64,000 nt of DNA from Variovorax sp. EL159 (lineage in GTDB: Bacteria > Pseudomonadota > Gammaproteobacteria > Burkholderiales > Burkholderiaceae_C). Positions within the stretch are counted from its first letter, which is position 1. Every line of letters starts with the position of its first letter. The position numbers and the translations under genes were made by a program. The stretch spans positions 186,001 through 250,000 of the forward strand of contig NZ_FMUJ01000008.1 in NCBI RefSeq assembly GCF_900100965.1, given 5' to 3'. The notes under the pieces are model-generated. The model was given only the letters and a program-made list of their open reading frames with translations, searched no databases and was not told the origin of the DNA. Shown piece by piece: positions 7,812-16,149 of the stretch.

Positions 7812-9674
7812 CTAGCCGGCCAGCCAGCCCGTCACCTTCGCCGCATCGTGCGAGAACAGCCGCCAGGTGGTCACGCCAGTCGGCAACACCAGCGGCAGCC
7901 TGATCAGCTTGCGATCGCGCGCGACGATGGCCGTGCACTTCGTCGCATCGCCCAGGTACAGCGCCAGGTCGTCGAGCTTGGTGATGCGCCAGGCCTGCGC
8001 CGCGCGCTGCTGGCCCTTCTTGCCAGAGGCAGGCAGCTCGATGCCGATCCATTCGTCATTCGCGGAAAAGCCCGCCTTCTCGGCCGCCCCGCCGCGCAGC
8101 ACCACTTTTACCTGCACGCTGCCATTGGCTTCGGCCACGCGCAGGCCGAGCGCCTGTGCCTGTTGCGAAGGGTCTTCCAGCGTGGCCACGCCGTGCGCGC
8201 GCAGCAGTTGCGCCAGTGGCAACTCTTCGGTCGAGTGCACCCAGCGGGCGAGTTCCGCCGCATACGAACGGCCGCTCACGGCCTCGAGCGCCGCGGCCAC
8301 ATCTGCTTCGCTGATCGGCCCGCCGCCGCTGTGCGTCCACAGGTGGCGCATCACGTCATCGAGCGTGCCCTTGCCTTCGTGGCGCAGCGTGAGGTCGAAG
8401 CACAGCGCCACCAGCGCGCCCTTGGTGTAGTAGCTCACCGTGCTGTTGGGCGTCTGCTCGTCCTGGCGGTAGTACTTGACCCAGGCATCGAAGCTCGCAT
8501 CGGCCACCGGCTGCACGAGGCGGCCCGGCGTCTGCATGACCTGGTTGATGGTCTTGTTCAGCAGGCGCAGGTAGGCCGCATCGTCGATGCGGCCGGCGCG
8601 GCGCAGCAGCAGGTCGTCGTAGTAGCTGGTGAAGCCCTCGAAGAACCACAGCAGTTGCGTGTAGTTCTCGCGGCTGTAGTTGTAGTGCGCGAACTCCGCC
8701 GGCCGCATCCGCTTGACGTTCCAGGTGTGGAAGTACTCGTGGCTGATGAGGCCCTGCAGCGTGGTGTAGCCCTCGGGCTGCTTCTTCTTTTCGCCGCGCT
8801 GCGGCAGGTCGCGGCGGTTGCAGATCAGCGCCGTGGAATGGCGATGCTCCAGCCCGCCGTAGCCGTCATCGACCGCGTTGAGCATGAAGACATAGCGGTC
8901 GATCGGCGGCTTCGGCCCGCCGCGCTTGCCGACCTTGTCGCCATGCCAGAAGCGCATCTCGGCCTCGCAGATGGCCTTGGTGTCGGCGATCAGCCGCTCG
9001 CCGTCGAACGATGCCGCGGCACCCGCGATCACGAAGCGGTGCGGCACGCCGCAGGCTTCGAATTCGGCGCTCCAGAAGGCACCCATCTCGACCGGGCTGT
9101 CGGCCAGCTCGTCATAGCCCGAGGCCTGATAGCTGCCGAAGCCGTGCTTGTCGATCTTCGAGGGGACGAGGGCGGTGGCGCACGACCAGCGCGCGCCTTC
9201 TTCTTTTTCGGACAGTGCTGGTGCAACGATGTCGATCGCATGCGGCGCATCGGTCTGGCCTTCGACCCGCAGGCACACGCTCGTGCCGTTGAAGAAGCCG
9301 CGCTCGGCATCGAGCCATGCGGTGCGCACCGAGTTGTCGTATGCGCAGACCTGGTACTGCAGCATCAGCGGCTGGTCTGGCGTGCATTCGACCAGCCAGC
9401 TGCACTTGTCGAGCTGCGTCAGCACCGTCTTGCGGCGGCCCTGCGTGGCGCGCAGGCCCTGCAGGTTCTTGGCGAACTCGCGCACCAGGTAGCTGCCCGG
9501 AATCCACACCGGCAGCGTCAGGCGTTGCTGCGCGGCAGGTGCGTCGATGGTCAGCGTGACGGCAAAAAGATGCGCATGCGGGTCCGCGCATTCGACGCGG
9601 TAGCGCACGCCCGCCACGGGCGCGAGGTGTTGTCGGGCATGGGCGGTGCGCCGCGCGTGGGTCTTCGTCGCCAT
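7812..9674 (-). CDS. M61 (glycyl aminopeptidase-type) metallopeptidase with PDZ domain
   Basis: 620 aa. The ATG at 9674 overlaps the dsbC stop (ATGA). Order: N-terminal beta domain (about 10-180, LTLPVWIPGSYLVREFAKN), catalytic domain with the zinc motif HEYFHTW (about residue 310), a downstream glutamate-bearing helix (LWFFEGFTSYYDDLLLRRAG), and a C-terminal PDZ region (about 500-600, LGLRVAEANGSVQVKVVLRGGAAEKAGFSANDEWIGI split by short loops). No signal peptide is visible, so it is probably cytoplasmic. Known for the family: removal of N-terminal Gly or Ala from peptides. The call from the motifs is firm; the physiological substrate is not known. Confidence 0.92.
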   Translation of the reverse strand: MATKTHARRTAHARQHLAPVAGVRYRVECADPHAHLFAVTLTIDAPAAQQRLTLPVWIPGSYLVREFAKNLQGLRATQGRRKTVLTQLDKCSWLVECTPDQPLMLQYQVCAYDNSVRTAWLDAERGFFNGTSVCLRVEGQTDAPHAIDIVAPALSEKEEGARWSCATALVPSKIDKHGFGSYQASGYDELADSPVEMGAFWSAEFEACGVPHRFVIAGAAASFDGERLIADTKAICEAEMRFWHGDKVGKRGGPKPPIDRYVFMLNAVDDGYGGLEHRHSTALICNRRDLPQRGEKKKQPEGYTTLQGLISHEYFHTWNVKRMRPAEFAHYNYSRENYTQLLWFFEGFTSYYDDLLLRRAGRIDDAAYLRLLNKTINQVMQTPGRLVQPVADASFDAWVKYYRQDEQTPNSTVSYYTKGALVALCFDLTLRHEGKGTLDDVMRHLWTHSGGGPISEADVAAALEAVSGRSYAAELARWVHSTEELPLAQLLRAHGVATLEDPSQQAQALGLRVAEANGSVQVKVVLRGGAAEKAGFSANDEWIGIELPASGKKGQQRAAQAWRITKLDDLALYLGDATKCTAIVARDRKLIRLPLVLPTGVTTWRLFSHDAAKVTGWLAG

Positions 9675-10396
9675 CAGCTGGACGACGCGGCGAGTTGCTT
9701 CTCGACCTGCTCCGCGGGAATGGCACCCGGCGTGCGCGTGCCGTCGCTGAAGATCAGCGTGGGCGTGCCGGTGATGTTGTACTTGCGGCCGAACTCGACG
9801 TTGCGTTGCAGTGCCGTCACGTCGCAGCTGCTGGGCGCGGTGGCGGGCTTGGCGCTGGTTTCCATCCAGTCGCCCCAGGCCTTGCCCTTGTCCTTGCTGC
9901 ACCAGATGTCACGCGACTTGACGGTCGAATCGGGTCCGAGCACCGGGTAGAGGAACAGGTAGACGGTGACGTTGTCGACCGTCTTCATGTCTTTCTCGAA
10001 GCGCTTGCAGTAGCCGCAGTTCGGGTCTTCGAACACCGCAAGCTTGCGCTTGCCGTTGCCGCGCACGATCTTGATCGAGTCCTTCAGCGGCAGCTGGTCG
10101 AAGGCAACCGCGGTGAGCTTGTCCACGCGCTCTTCGGTCAGGTTCCTGCGGGTCTTCACGTCGATCAGGTTGCCCTGCAGCAGGTAGTTGCCCTGCTCGT
10201 CGGTGTAGAAGATCTGCGAGCCGTTCACGCGCACCTCGTAGAGGCCCGGCAGCGGCGACTTCGAGACTTCGTCGATGGCCGGGAACTGCGGAATGCGCGC
10301 GGGCAGGTTCTTGCGGATCTCGGCTTCGCCGGCGGTGGCGGTCACGACCGCGCCCAGTGTGCAGGCGGCAAGAAGAAGGTTGCGTACGAGTGTCAT
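9674..10396 (-). CDS. dsbC: DsbC-type periplasmic disulfide isomerase
   Basis: 240 aa. The ATG at 10396 gives a good signal peptide (LVRNLLLAACTLGAVVTATA). An ATG at 10426 overlapping the upstream stop would lengthen the N-region and is less likely. N-terminal dimerisation domain (about 25-90, LPGLYEVRVNGSQIFYTDEQ), then a thioredoxin fold with the CxxC motif NCGYCKRF and a cis-Pro region GTPTLIFSDG. A further Cys pair (IWCSKD, SSCDV) matches the structural disulfide of DsbC. It reshuffles wrong disulfides in periplasmic proteins and depends on DsbD in known systems. It lies between ubiH-like and M61 genes and overlaps the latter, so the three are probably one transcript. Confidence 0.93.
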   Translation of the reverse strand: MTLVRNLLLAACTLGAVVTATAGEAEIRKNLPARIPQFPAIDEVSKSPLPGLYEVRVNGSQIFYTDEQGNYLLQGNLIDVKTRRNLTEERVDKLTAVAFDQLPLKDSIKIVRGNGKRKLAVFEDPNCGYCKRFEKDMKTVDNVTVYLFLYPVLGPDSTVKSRDIWCSKDKGKAWGDWMETSAKPATAPSSCDVTALQRNVEFGRKYNITGTPTLIFSDGTRTPGAIPAEQVEKQLAASSS

Positions 10397-10422
10397 CGGG
10401 AGATCCGTTGAAGGGTTGGGCG

Positions 10423-11550
10423 TCATGCCTTCAGGCCCATGGCCTGGGTGGCGATCCAGTGCTTGATGAGGCGCGTGCGGTCGAAACCGCGCATGCCCCA
10501 GTTGCGCAATGCAGGGAGTGGACCCACGTTGTGCGAGAAAAGTTGCTGCAACCCGTCGGTCGCAAGGCTCATCTGCAGCACGTCGGCGCGGCGGGCGCGT
10601 TCGTAGCGGCGCAGCAGGCGGGCATCGCCCACGCTGCGCCAGTAGTCGCGGTTGCGGATCACGTCGGCCAGTTCGGCCGCATCGGCCAGGCCGAGGTTCA
10701 GGCCCTGGCCCGCGAGCGGGTGCACCGTGTGCGCAGCATCGCCCGCAAGCGCCCACGACCGCGTCGGTTGCCCCGGCATCGCGCCGGTCCAGCGGTCGGC
10801 GATCGCGCGTTGCAGCGGCCAGGCCGCGCGCTCACTCGTGAGCCGCAGCGCGCCGAGGGCGCCATGGCTGGCCTCGCTCACGGCGGTGTTGAATTCGTCA
10901 TTGCCTTGCGCCAACAGGGCGGGCGCGCGCAACTGGTCGACCGACCACACCAGCGCGAGCGACTTGCCGTGCGTGCCGCCGAGCGGCAGCAGCGCGAGCA
11001 CTTCGCCCTTGTCGTTGAACCACTGGCGGGCGATGCCGTCATGCGATTGATCGGCGTCGAGGCGGGCCGCCACCGCATGTTGCGGATAGCGCGTGACCTC
11101 GTAGCTCACACCGAGCGCCGCGCGGGTGGCGCTGGCCTTGCCTTCGCACACGACCGTCAGCGGCGCGGGCACGGGCTCGGCCACGACCTCGATCAGCGGC
11201 TGGAAGCGCACCGCGTCGGCCAGTTGCTGTTCGAGCGCGGGCACGTCGACGATCCAGGCGAGCGCATCGACCTTCTGGCGCGCGGCGCTGAACTGCACGC
11301 GGCCGCCCTCGTCGCCATGCACCAGCATCTCGCGCACCGGCGTGGCATGGGCCGCATCGGGCCAGGCGCGCAGCGATTCGAGCAGCGTGCGCGAGGCAGC
11401 GTTGAGCGCATAGGCGCGGATGTCTTCCTTGCCCTGCGCGGCCGGCGGCACCACCAGTGCGACGCGCACACGCTCGCGCGCGAGCAGCAGGGCCAGCGTG
11501 CGGCCGACGATGCCGGCGCCGCGAATGCAAACTTCTGGGGGGAGGGCCAT
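10423..11550 (-). CDS. UbiH/UbiF-family FAD-dependent hydroxylase (ubiquinone biosynthesis)
   Basis: 375 aa, ATG at 11550. FAD-binding GxGxxG (IRGAGIVGRTLALLLAR) at the N-terminus and the second FAD motif GDAAHTVHPLAGQGLNLGLAD near residue 275 identify a group A flavoprotein monooxygenase of the UbiH/COQ6 group. The role is most likely ring hydroxylation in ubiquinone synthesis. Which position (C1, C5 or C6) cannot be told, because several paralogues exist in betaproteobacteria. It is the first gene of a minus-strand group with dsbC and the M61 peptidase. It diverges from the MOSC gene, and a dispersed repeat lies between them. Confidence 0.88.
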   Translation of the reverse strand: MALPPEVCIRGAGIVGRTLALLLARERVRVALVVPPAAQGKEDIRAYALNAASRTLLESLRAWPDAAHATPVREMLVHGDEGGRVQFSAARQKVDALAWIVDVPALEQQLADAVRFQPLIEVVAEPVPAPLTVVCEGKASATRAALGVSYEVTRYPQHAVAARLDADQSHDGIARQWFNDKGEVLALLPLGGTHGKSLALVWSVDQLRAPALLAQGNDEFNTAVSEASHGALGALRLTSERAAWPLQRAIADRWTGAMPGQPTRSWALAGDAAHTVHPLAGQGLNLGLADAAELADVIRNRDYWRSVGDARLLRRYERARRADVLQMSLATDGLQQLFSHNVGPLPALRNWGMRGFDRTRLIKHWIATQAMGLKA

Positions 11551-11573
11551 TTCTCAATTGTAAGAACATGGCC

Positions 11574-11664
11574 GCCCCAGGCTTTACGCACTTCGTGTCG
11601 CTTCGCCACTCCCTTCGAGGGGGTAATGCCAGCGGCCCGGCAAAGCCGGTCCCGCGGTATCCGC
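11574..11664 (+). repeat. Dispersed intergenic repeat, copy 2
   Basis: CCCCAGGCTTTACGCACTTC, then GTGTCGCTTCGCC, a CCCTTCGAGGGGG hairpin, GCCAGCGGCCCGGCAAAGCC and a GCGG end. It sits in the divergent gap between the ubiH-like gene and the MOSC gene, where it could affect the promoters. Confidence 0.85.
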
Positions 11665-11736
11665 CCGTGGGGCTGGCCACGGAGGTTTCAGGGCCGATGC
11701 GGGACAATCGCAGCCGATTTCCAAGGAACCCCCACC

Positions 11737-12618
11737 GTGTCCCAGCCCGCTTTCGACCTCGAAGCCACCATTGCGCGCCTGTTCATCTACCCGGTCAAGT
11801 CCTGCGCCGGCGTCGAGCTGCCCGAAATGCTGTTGACCGAGACCGGCCTCGAATTCGACCGCGCCTGGATGGTGGTCGACGCCCAGGGCGAGTTCGTCAC
11901 GCAACGCCAGTTGCCGCGCATGGCGCTGATCCGGCCGCAGATGAAGCACATGGAAGTGGTGCTGCGCGCACCCGGCATGCTGGCGCTGCACCTGGCCTTC
12001 GACCGCGTCGAAAAGCCGGTGCGCGTGCGCGTATGGAACGACGACGTGGCGGCCTACGACATGGGCGACATCGCCGCCCAGTGGTTCAGCGACTTTCTCT
12101 CCGAGCCGGGCAAGCCGCAGACCCTGCGCCTCGTGCGCTTCGACCCGGAGCAAAAGCGCCTGTCGAGCATGAAGTGGACCGATGGCGTCGAGGCGCAGAA
12201 CCAGTTCGCCGACGGTTATCCGGTGCTGGTGGCCAGCGAAGGCTCGCTGGCCGAGCTGAACGAGCGGCTCGCGGCGCAAGGCCATGGCGCCGTGGGCATC
12301 GAGCGCTTTCGGCCCAACATCGTGCTGGCCGGCATCGAGTCGCATGACGAAGACCGGGTCGACGCGCTGCACGTCACCACCGGCGAAGGCGAGGCCGAGC
12401 TGCGCCCCGTCAAGCCCTGCACGCGCTGCCCGATCCCCGACATCGACCCGGCCACGGCCCTGAGCAGCCCCGAGGTCGGCGACACGTTGCGCACCTACCG
12501 CGCGGATGCGCGTGTCGATGGCGGCATCACCTTCGGCATGAACTGCATCGTCATCCAGGGCGTGGAACACATGCTCAAGGTGGGGCAGGCCGTGGGCGCG
12601 AACTACCGGTTCGAATAA
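11737..12618 (+). CDS. MOSC domain protein (YcbX-like)
   Basis: 293 aa from a GTG at 11737 preceded by AAGGAACC. N-terminal MOSC beta-barrel (about 10-130, ARLFIYPVKSCAGVEL and LEFDRAWMVVD), then the MOSC domain (about 135-290) with the conserved Cys in VKPCTRCPIPDID. Family knowledge: MOSC proteins bind molybdenum cofactor through that cysteine. YcbX-type proteins reduce N-hydroxylated bases and depend on Moco. There is no fused ferredoxin domain, so an external electron donor is expected. It is a single gene, not part of an operon here. Confidence 0.88.
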   Translation: MSQPAFDLEATIARLFIYPVKSCAGVELPEMLLTETGLEFDRAWMVVDAQGEFVTQRQLPRMALIRPQMKHMEVVLRAPGMLALHLAFDRVEKPVRVRVWNDDVAAYDMGDIAAQWFSDFLSEPGKPQTLRLVRFDPEQKRLSSMKWTDGVEAQNQFADGYPVLVASEGSLAELNERLAAQGHGAVGIERFRPNIVLAGIESHDEDRVDALHVTTGEGEAELRPVKPCTRCPIPDIDPATALSSPEVGDTLRTYRADARVDGGITFGMNCIVIQGVEHMLKVGQAVGANYRFE

Positions 12619-12652
12619 ATAAGGAGGAAGGCGCCCGCCGCGCGCCCCGGCC

Positions 12653-13045
12653 TCAGAAACTCACGCCGGCGACCAGGATGATGTTGGCGTAGGGCGTGCA
12701 TTCGCCCGTGCGCACCATCGCGCGCGCCTTGGCCGTGCGGCGCTTGAACTCTTCATGCGACACGGTCTGCGGCGCGATGCCGAGCGACTGCGGGTACCAG
12801 TCCGGCAGCTTTTTCGCATCGCCCAGCGCCTCGTCCGCGACCACGATGCCTTCCACCTGCATCTCGGACAGCACGGCCTTCAGCACGTCGGTGACCAGCG
12901 GCACGCCGCGCATGAGCGCAAGGTCGATGCGCCGTGGCCCATCGGGGATCGGCAGACCCGCGTCGCCGATCACGAGCATGTCGCCATGGCCCATGGCGGC
13001 GATCACCTGGGAGAGTTCGGCGTGCAGCAGCGGGGAGCGTTTCAC
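12653..13045 (-). CDS. rbsD: D-ribose pyranase
   Basis: 130 aa from a GTG at 13045 that overlaps the rbsK stop (GTGA). The motif MGHGDMLVIGDAGLPIPDGP with its catalytic His and Asp residues, and the C-terminal ECTPYANIILVAGVSF, are typical of RbsD. It interconverts beta-pyranose and beta-furanose forms of ribose so that ribokinase receives the furanose. It is the last gene of the minus-strand ribose operon rbsB-A-C-R-K-D. Confidence 0.95.
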   Translation of the reverse strand: MKRSPLLHAELSQVIAAMGHGDMLVIGDAGLPIPDGPRRIDLALMRGVPLVTDVLKAVLSEMQVEGIVVADEALGDAKKLPDWYPQSLGIAPQTVSHEEFKRRTAKARAMVRTGECTPYANIILVAGVSF

Positions 13046-14025
13046 AGCATGATCCAGTCGGGTGGCATGGGGCTGCGCAGCACGGCGTCGCGCTGCGGAA
13101 TGGAGGGTTGGGCACCGGGCTGCTGGATGCACAGCGCGGCGGCGCGGATGCCCAGGCGCACGGCCTCGTCGAAGGACTGGCCCTCGCCCAGCGCCACGGC
13201 CAGCGCGCCCAGGAAGGTGTCGCCGGCGGCGGTGGTGTCGACCGCCTGCACCTTCGGCGCGGGATGGTGGCGCGCGCCGTCGGCATCGACCGCCACGGCG
13301 CCGCGCGCACCGAGCGTGACGACCACGCGCGCGATGCCCTTGGCGCGCAGCGCCTGGCCGGCGACGGCTGCTTCCTGCGGGCTGTCGGCCGACTGGCCGC
13401 ACAGCGTCTGGGCCTCGATCTCGTTCACCACCAGCGTGTCGATCTGCGGCCACAGCGGCTCGGCGATGGCCTGCACCGGCGACGGGTTGAGCAGCACCTT
13501 GCAGCCCGCGCCATGTGCCACGGCGATGGCGCGCGCCGTCTGATCCATCGGCGTCTCGAACTGCATCACGAGGAAGGCCGCGCCCTGCACCTGCCGGCGA
13601 AGCGCGGCCTCGTCGATCTCGACCTTCGCGTTGGCGCCGGGAATCATCACGATGCGGTTCTGCCCGCTGTCCTCGACCAGGATCAGCGCCGTGCCGGTGG
13701 GCTCACCAGCCACGGTGCGCAGCGCGGCGGTGTCGATGCCGTCACGCTCGAGCGCATCGCGCAGCGCGGCACCGTGCGCGTCGTCGCCGACGCAGCCGAT
13801 CATTTGCACCTGCCCGCCTTCGCGCGCGCAGCTCACGGCCTGGTTGGCGCCCTTGCCGCCGGGGATGTTGGCGATCGAATGGCCCAGCAGGGTTTCACCC
13901 GCGGCCGGTGCGTGCGGCACGCGCAGCACCAGGTCCATGTTGAGGCTGCCCAGCACCACGATGCGTGGTGGCTGGCTGCCCGTGGTGGCGTTGCTGCTGC
14001 GGCTGGAAGAAGACTGCGGACTCAC
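13042..14025 (-). CDS. rbsK: Ribokinase
   Basis: 327 aa from a GTG at 14025 overlapping the rbsR stop. PfkB-fold kinase: sugar-binding GSLNMDLVLRVP, the first signature IPGGKGANQAV, and the second signature with the catalytic Asp in DTTAAGDTFLGALAVALG. It phosphorylates ribose to ribose-5-phosphate in the cytoplasm with ATP. A Ser-rich leader of about 18 residues precedes the conserved start (PRIVVLGS), so an internal start is possible. Coupled on both sides by 4-nt overlaps, consistent with tight co-translation with rbsR and rbsD. Confidence 0.95.
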   Translation of the reverse strand: MSPQSSSSRSSNATTGSQPPRIVVLGSLNMDLVLRVPHAPAAGETLLGHSIANIPGGKGANQAVSCAREGGQVQMIGCVGDDAHGAALRDALERDGIDTAALRTVAGEPTGTALILVEDSGQNRIVMIPGANAKVEIDEAALRRQVQGAAFLVMQFETPMDQTARAIAVAHGAGCKVLLNPSPVQAIAEPLWPQIDTLVVNEIEAQTLCGQSADSPQEAAVAGQALRAKGIARVVVTLGARGAVAVDADGARHHPAPKVQAVDTTAAGDTFLGALAVALGEGQSFDEAVRLGIRAAALCIQQPGAQPSIPQRDAVLRSPMPPDWIML

Positions 14026-15134
14026 GGGGTGCGGGACTTTCGGGTTTCCGTTGAAGGCGTGGCGGCCGAGGGCGCCGCAGAAGAAGCAGGTGCGGCCGCT
14101 TCGCGAAAACTGGCGTGCCGTGCCGTCGAGGCACGCACGCGCAGCTCGGGCTGCAGCACCACCTTGCGCGCATCGCGGCGCTTGCCGCCCACGCGCTCCA
14201 GCAGCATGTCGACCGCCAGCGCGCCGATGCGCTCCTTGGGCTGTGCCACGGTGGTCAGCGGCGGGCTGGTGTAGGCCGACAGTTCGATGTCGTCGAAGCC
14301 GACGATGGAAAGTTCGTCGGGCACGTGCACGCCGCTTTCATGCGCAGCGCGCAGCGCGCCGATGGCCATCAGGTCGTTGCAGACGAACACGGCCGACGGC
14401 TTTTCTTCGGTGCGCAGAATGGCGTGCATGGCCTCGTAGCCGCCCTGGCTGGTGAAGCCGCCGCGCCACAGCAACGCGTCGGCGTTCGCGATATCGGGTG
14501 TCGCGCCGGTTTCGGCCAGCGCCATGCGCCAGCCTTCGATGCGTTGTTCGCTCGGCATCACGCCCACCGGTCCGCCGATGCAGGCGATGCGCTTGTGGCC
14601 CAGCGACAGCAGGTGCCGCACAGCGAGCAGGCCGCCCTGCATGTGCGCGGTTTCCACCAGGTCGCAGGCCGGGTCGGCGATCTCGCGGTCGACCAGCACG
14701 GTCGGCACGCGCAGGCCGTGCAGTTGCTTGGCCAGCGAGTCGCTGTGGTCGGTGCCGGCACCGGTCGACACCACGATCAGCCCGTCGATGCGGCGCTCGG
14801 CCAGCACCTGCAGGTACACGCTCTGGCGATGCGGCTCGTCGTCGGTGTTGCACAGCACCAGCGTATAGCCGGCGCCGAAGCAGCGGTCTTCCACGATGCG
14901 CACGATCTCGGCGAAGTAGGGGTTGGAGCTGTTCGGAATCAGCATGCCCAGCGTCGACGTGGTGTTGCTCTTCAGGCTGCGCGCCATCGCGTTGGGCACG
15001 TAGCCCAGCTCGCGGATGGCAAGCTCCACGCGCTCGCGCACCTTGGCGCTCACGTGGCGCGTGTCGTTGACCACGTGCGACACGGTGGTGACGGAAACGT
15101 CCGCCTTGAGTGCGACGTCCTTGATGGTGGCCAT
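14022..15134 (-). CDS. rbsR: LacI-family ribose repressor
   Basis: 370 aa, ATG at 15134. N-terminal LacI helix-turn-helix (MATIKDVALKADVSVTTVSH) with hinge helix (PNAMARSLKS), then a periplasmic-binding-protein-like effector domain (about 60-330) and a low-complexity Ala/Ser/Thr tail of about 30 residues. Encoded inside the operon it presumably controls, between rbsC and rbsK, so it is probably autoregulated. The likely operator is the AAACGTTT double palindrome ahead of rbsB (18912-18933), whose core matches known RbsR/LacI-type sites. The effector is inferred to be ribose or a phosphorylated derivative. Confidence 0.92.
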   Translation of the reverse strand: MATIKDVALKADVSVTTVSHVVNDTRHVSAKVRERVELAIRELGYVPNAMARSLKSNTTSTLGMLIPNSSNPYFAEIVRIVEDRCFGAGYTLVLCNTDDEPHRQSVYLQVLAERRIDGLIVVSTGAGTDHSDSLAKQLHGLRVPTVLVDREIADPACDLVETAHMQGGLLAVRHLLSLGHKRIACIGGPVGVMPSEQRIEGWRMALAETGATPDIANADALLWRGGFTSQGGYEAMHAILRTEEKPSAVFVCNDLMAIGALRAAHESGVHVPDELSIVGFDDIELSAYTSPPLTTVAQPKERIGALAVDMLLERVGGKRRDARKVVLQPELRVRASTARHASFREAAAPASSAAPSAATPSTETRKSRTP

Positions 15135-15165
15135 GGTGCTTGTCCGTTCCTGATGCGGTGGGGTG

Positions 15166-16149
15166 TCAGGCCAGGCGACGGTCGGCCCGGCGCTGGCGCA
15201 GGGTGTCGATGATGACGGCCACCACGATCACGGCGCCGGTGATGATGCGTTTGCTCGGCTCGCTCGCGCCCACCTGGGCCAGCCCGGCTTCGAGCACCGC
15301 GATGATGAGCACACCGAAGAAGGTGTTGACCACCGAGCCGCGTCCGCCCATGAGGCTGGTGCCGCCGATGACCACGGCCGCGATCACCTGCAGCTCGATG
15401 CCGACGCCGGCATTCGGGTCGGCTGCTTCGAGCCGTGCCGACTGCATCAGCCCCGCAAGGCCCGCCAGCAGGCCGGTGACGGCGAACACGATGATGCGGA
15501 TGGGGCGTGGGTCCACGCCCGCCAGGCGCATGGCTTCCTCATTGGTGCCGATGCCCACGACATGCCGGCCGAACACCGTGCGCGTGAGCACCATCTGCCC
15601 CACGACCACCAGCACCACGGCCAGCACGAAGGCGGCCGAGATGCCGCCGATCCACGGCGCGGCCAGCCCCGAGATGGCGTCGCCCACATACTGCGTGCGC
15701 GAGTCGGTGACAAGGTAGGCGCCGCCGCGTACCGCTTCGAGCATGCCCAGCGAGACGATGAAGCTCGGCAGCCGCCATGCGACCGACACCGCGCCCGTCA
15801 CCGTGCCGCACACCAGGCCGGTGGCCAGGCCGAGCGCGGCAGCCAGCGGCACCGAGAGCTTCCATTCGAGAATCGCGGCCGCCGTCACGGCGGCGCTGAG
15901 CGCAAGCACGGAGCCGACCGACAGGTCGATGCCCGCGATGATCAGTACGAAGGTCATGCCGACCGCCATCACGGCCAGCGCGGGGATTTCATTGGCGATC
16001 GAGACGAAGGTCTCGCGCGTCAGGAAGTATTCGCTCATCGAGCCGAAGAGCGCGATCATGCCGACCAGCACGACGGTCAGGCCGAGGTAGGTGCCCAGCT
16101 GGCCCTTGAGCGCGGACGGCGCGGTGGATGTCGAAGCGGGTGCGGTCAT
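15166..16149 (-). CDS. rbsC: Ribose ABC transporter permease
   Basis: 327 aa, ATG at 16149 overlapping the rbsA stop (ATGA). About eight to ten membrane helices. Family marks are MTFVLIIAGIDLSVGSVLAL, RLPSFIVSLGMLEAVRGGAY and the cytoplasmic loop NEEAMRLAGVDPRPIRI that contacts the ATPase. It forms the homodimeric inner-membrane channel of the ribose importer with RbsA and RbsB. The frame continues upstream of 16149 antisense-like inside rbsA without family similarity, so the ATG was chosen. Confidence 0.95.
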   Translation of the reverse strand: MTAPASTSTAPSALKGQLGTYLGLTVVLVGMIALFGSMSEYFLTRETFVSIANEIPALAVMAVGMTFVLIIAGIDLSVGSVLALSAAVTAAAILEWKLSVPLAAALGLATGLVCGTVTGAVSVAWRLPSFIVSLGMLEAVRGGAYLVTDSRTQYVGDAISGLAAPWIGGISAAFVLAVVLVVVGQMVLTRTVFGRHVVGIGTNEEAMRLAGVDPRPIRIIVFAVTGLLAGLAGLMQSARLEAADPNAGVGIELQVIAAVVIGGTSLMGGRGSVVNTFFGVLIIAVLEAGLAQVGASEPSKRIITGAVIVVAVIIDTLRQRRADRRLA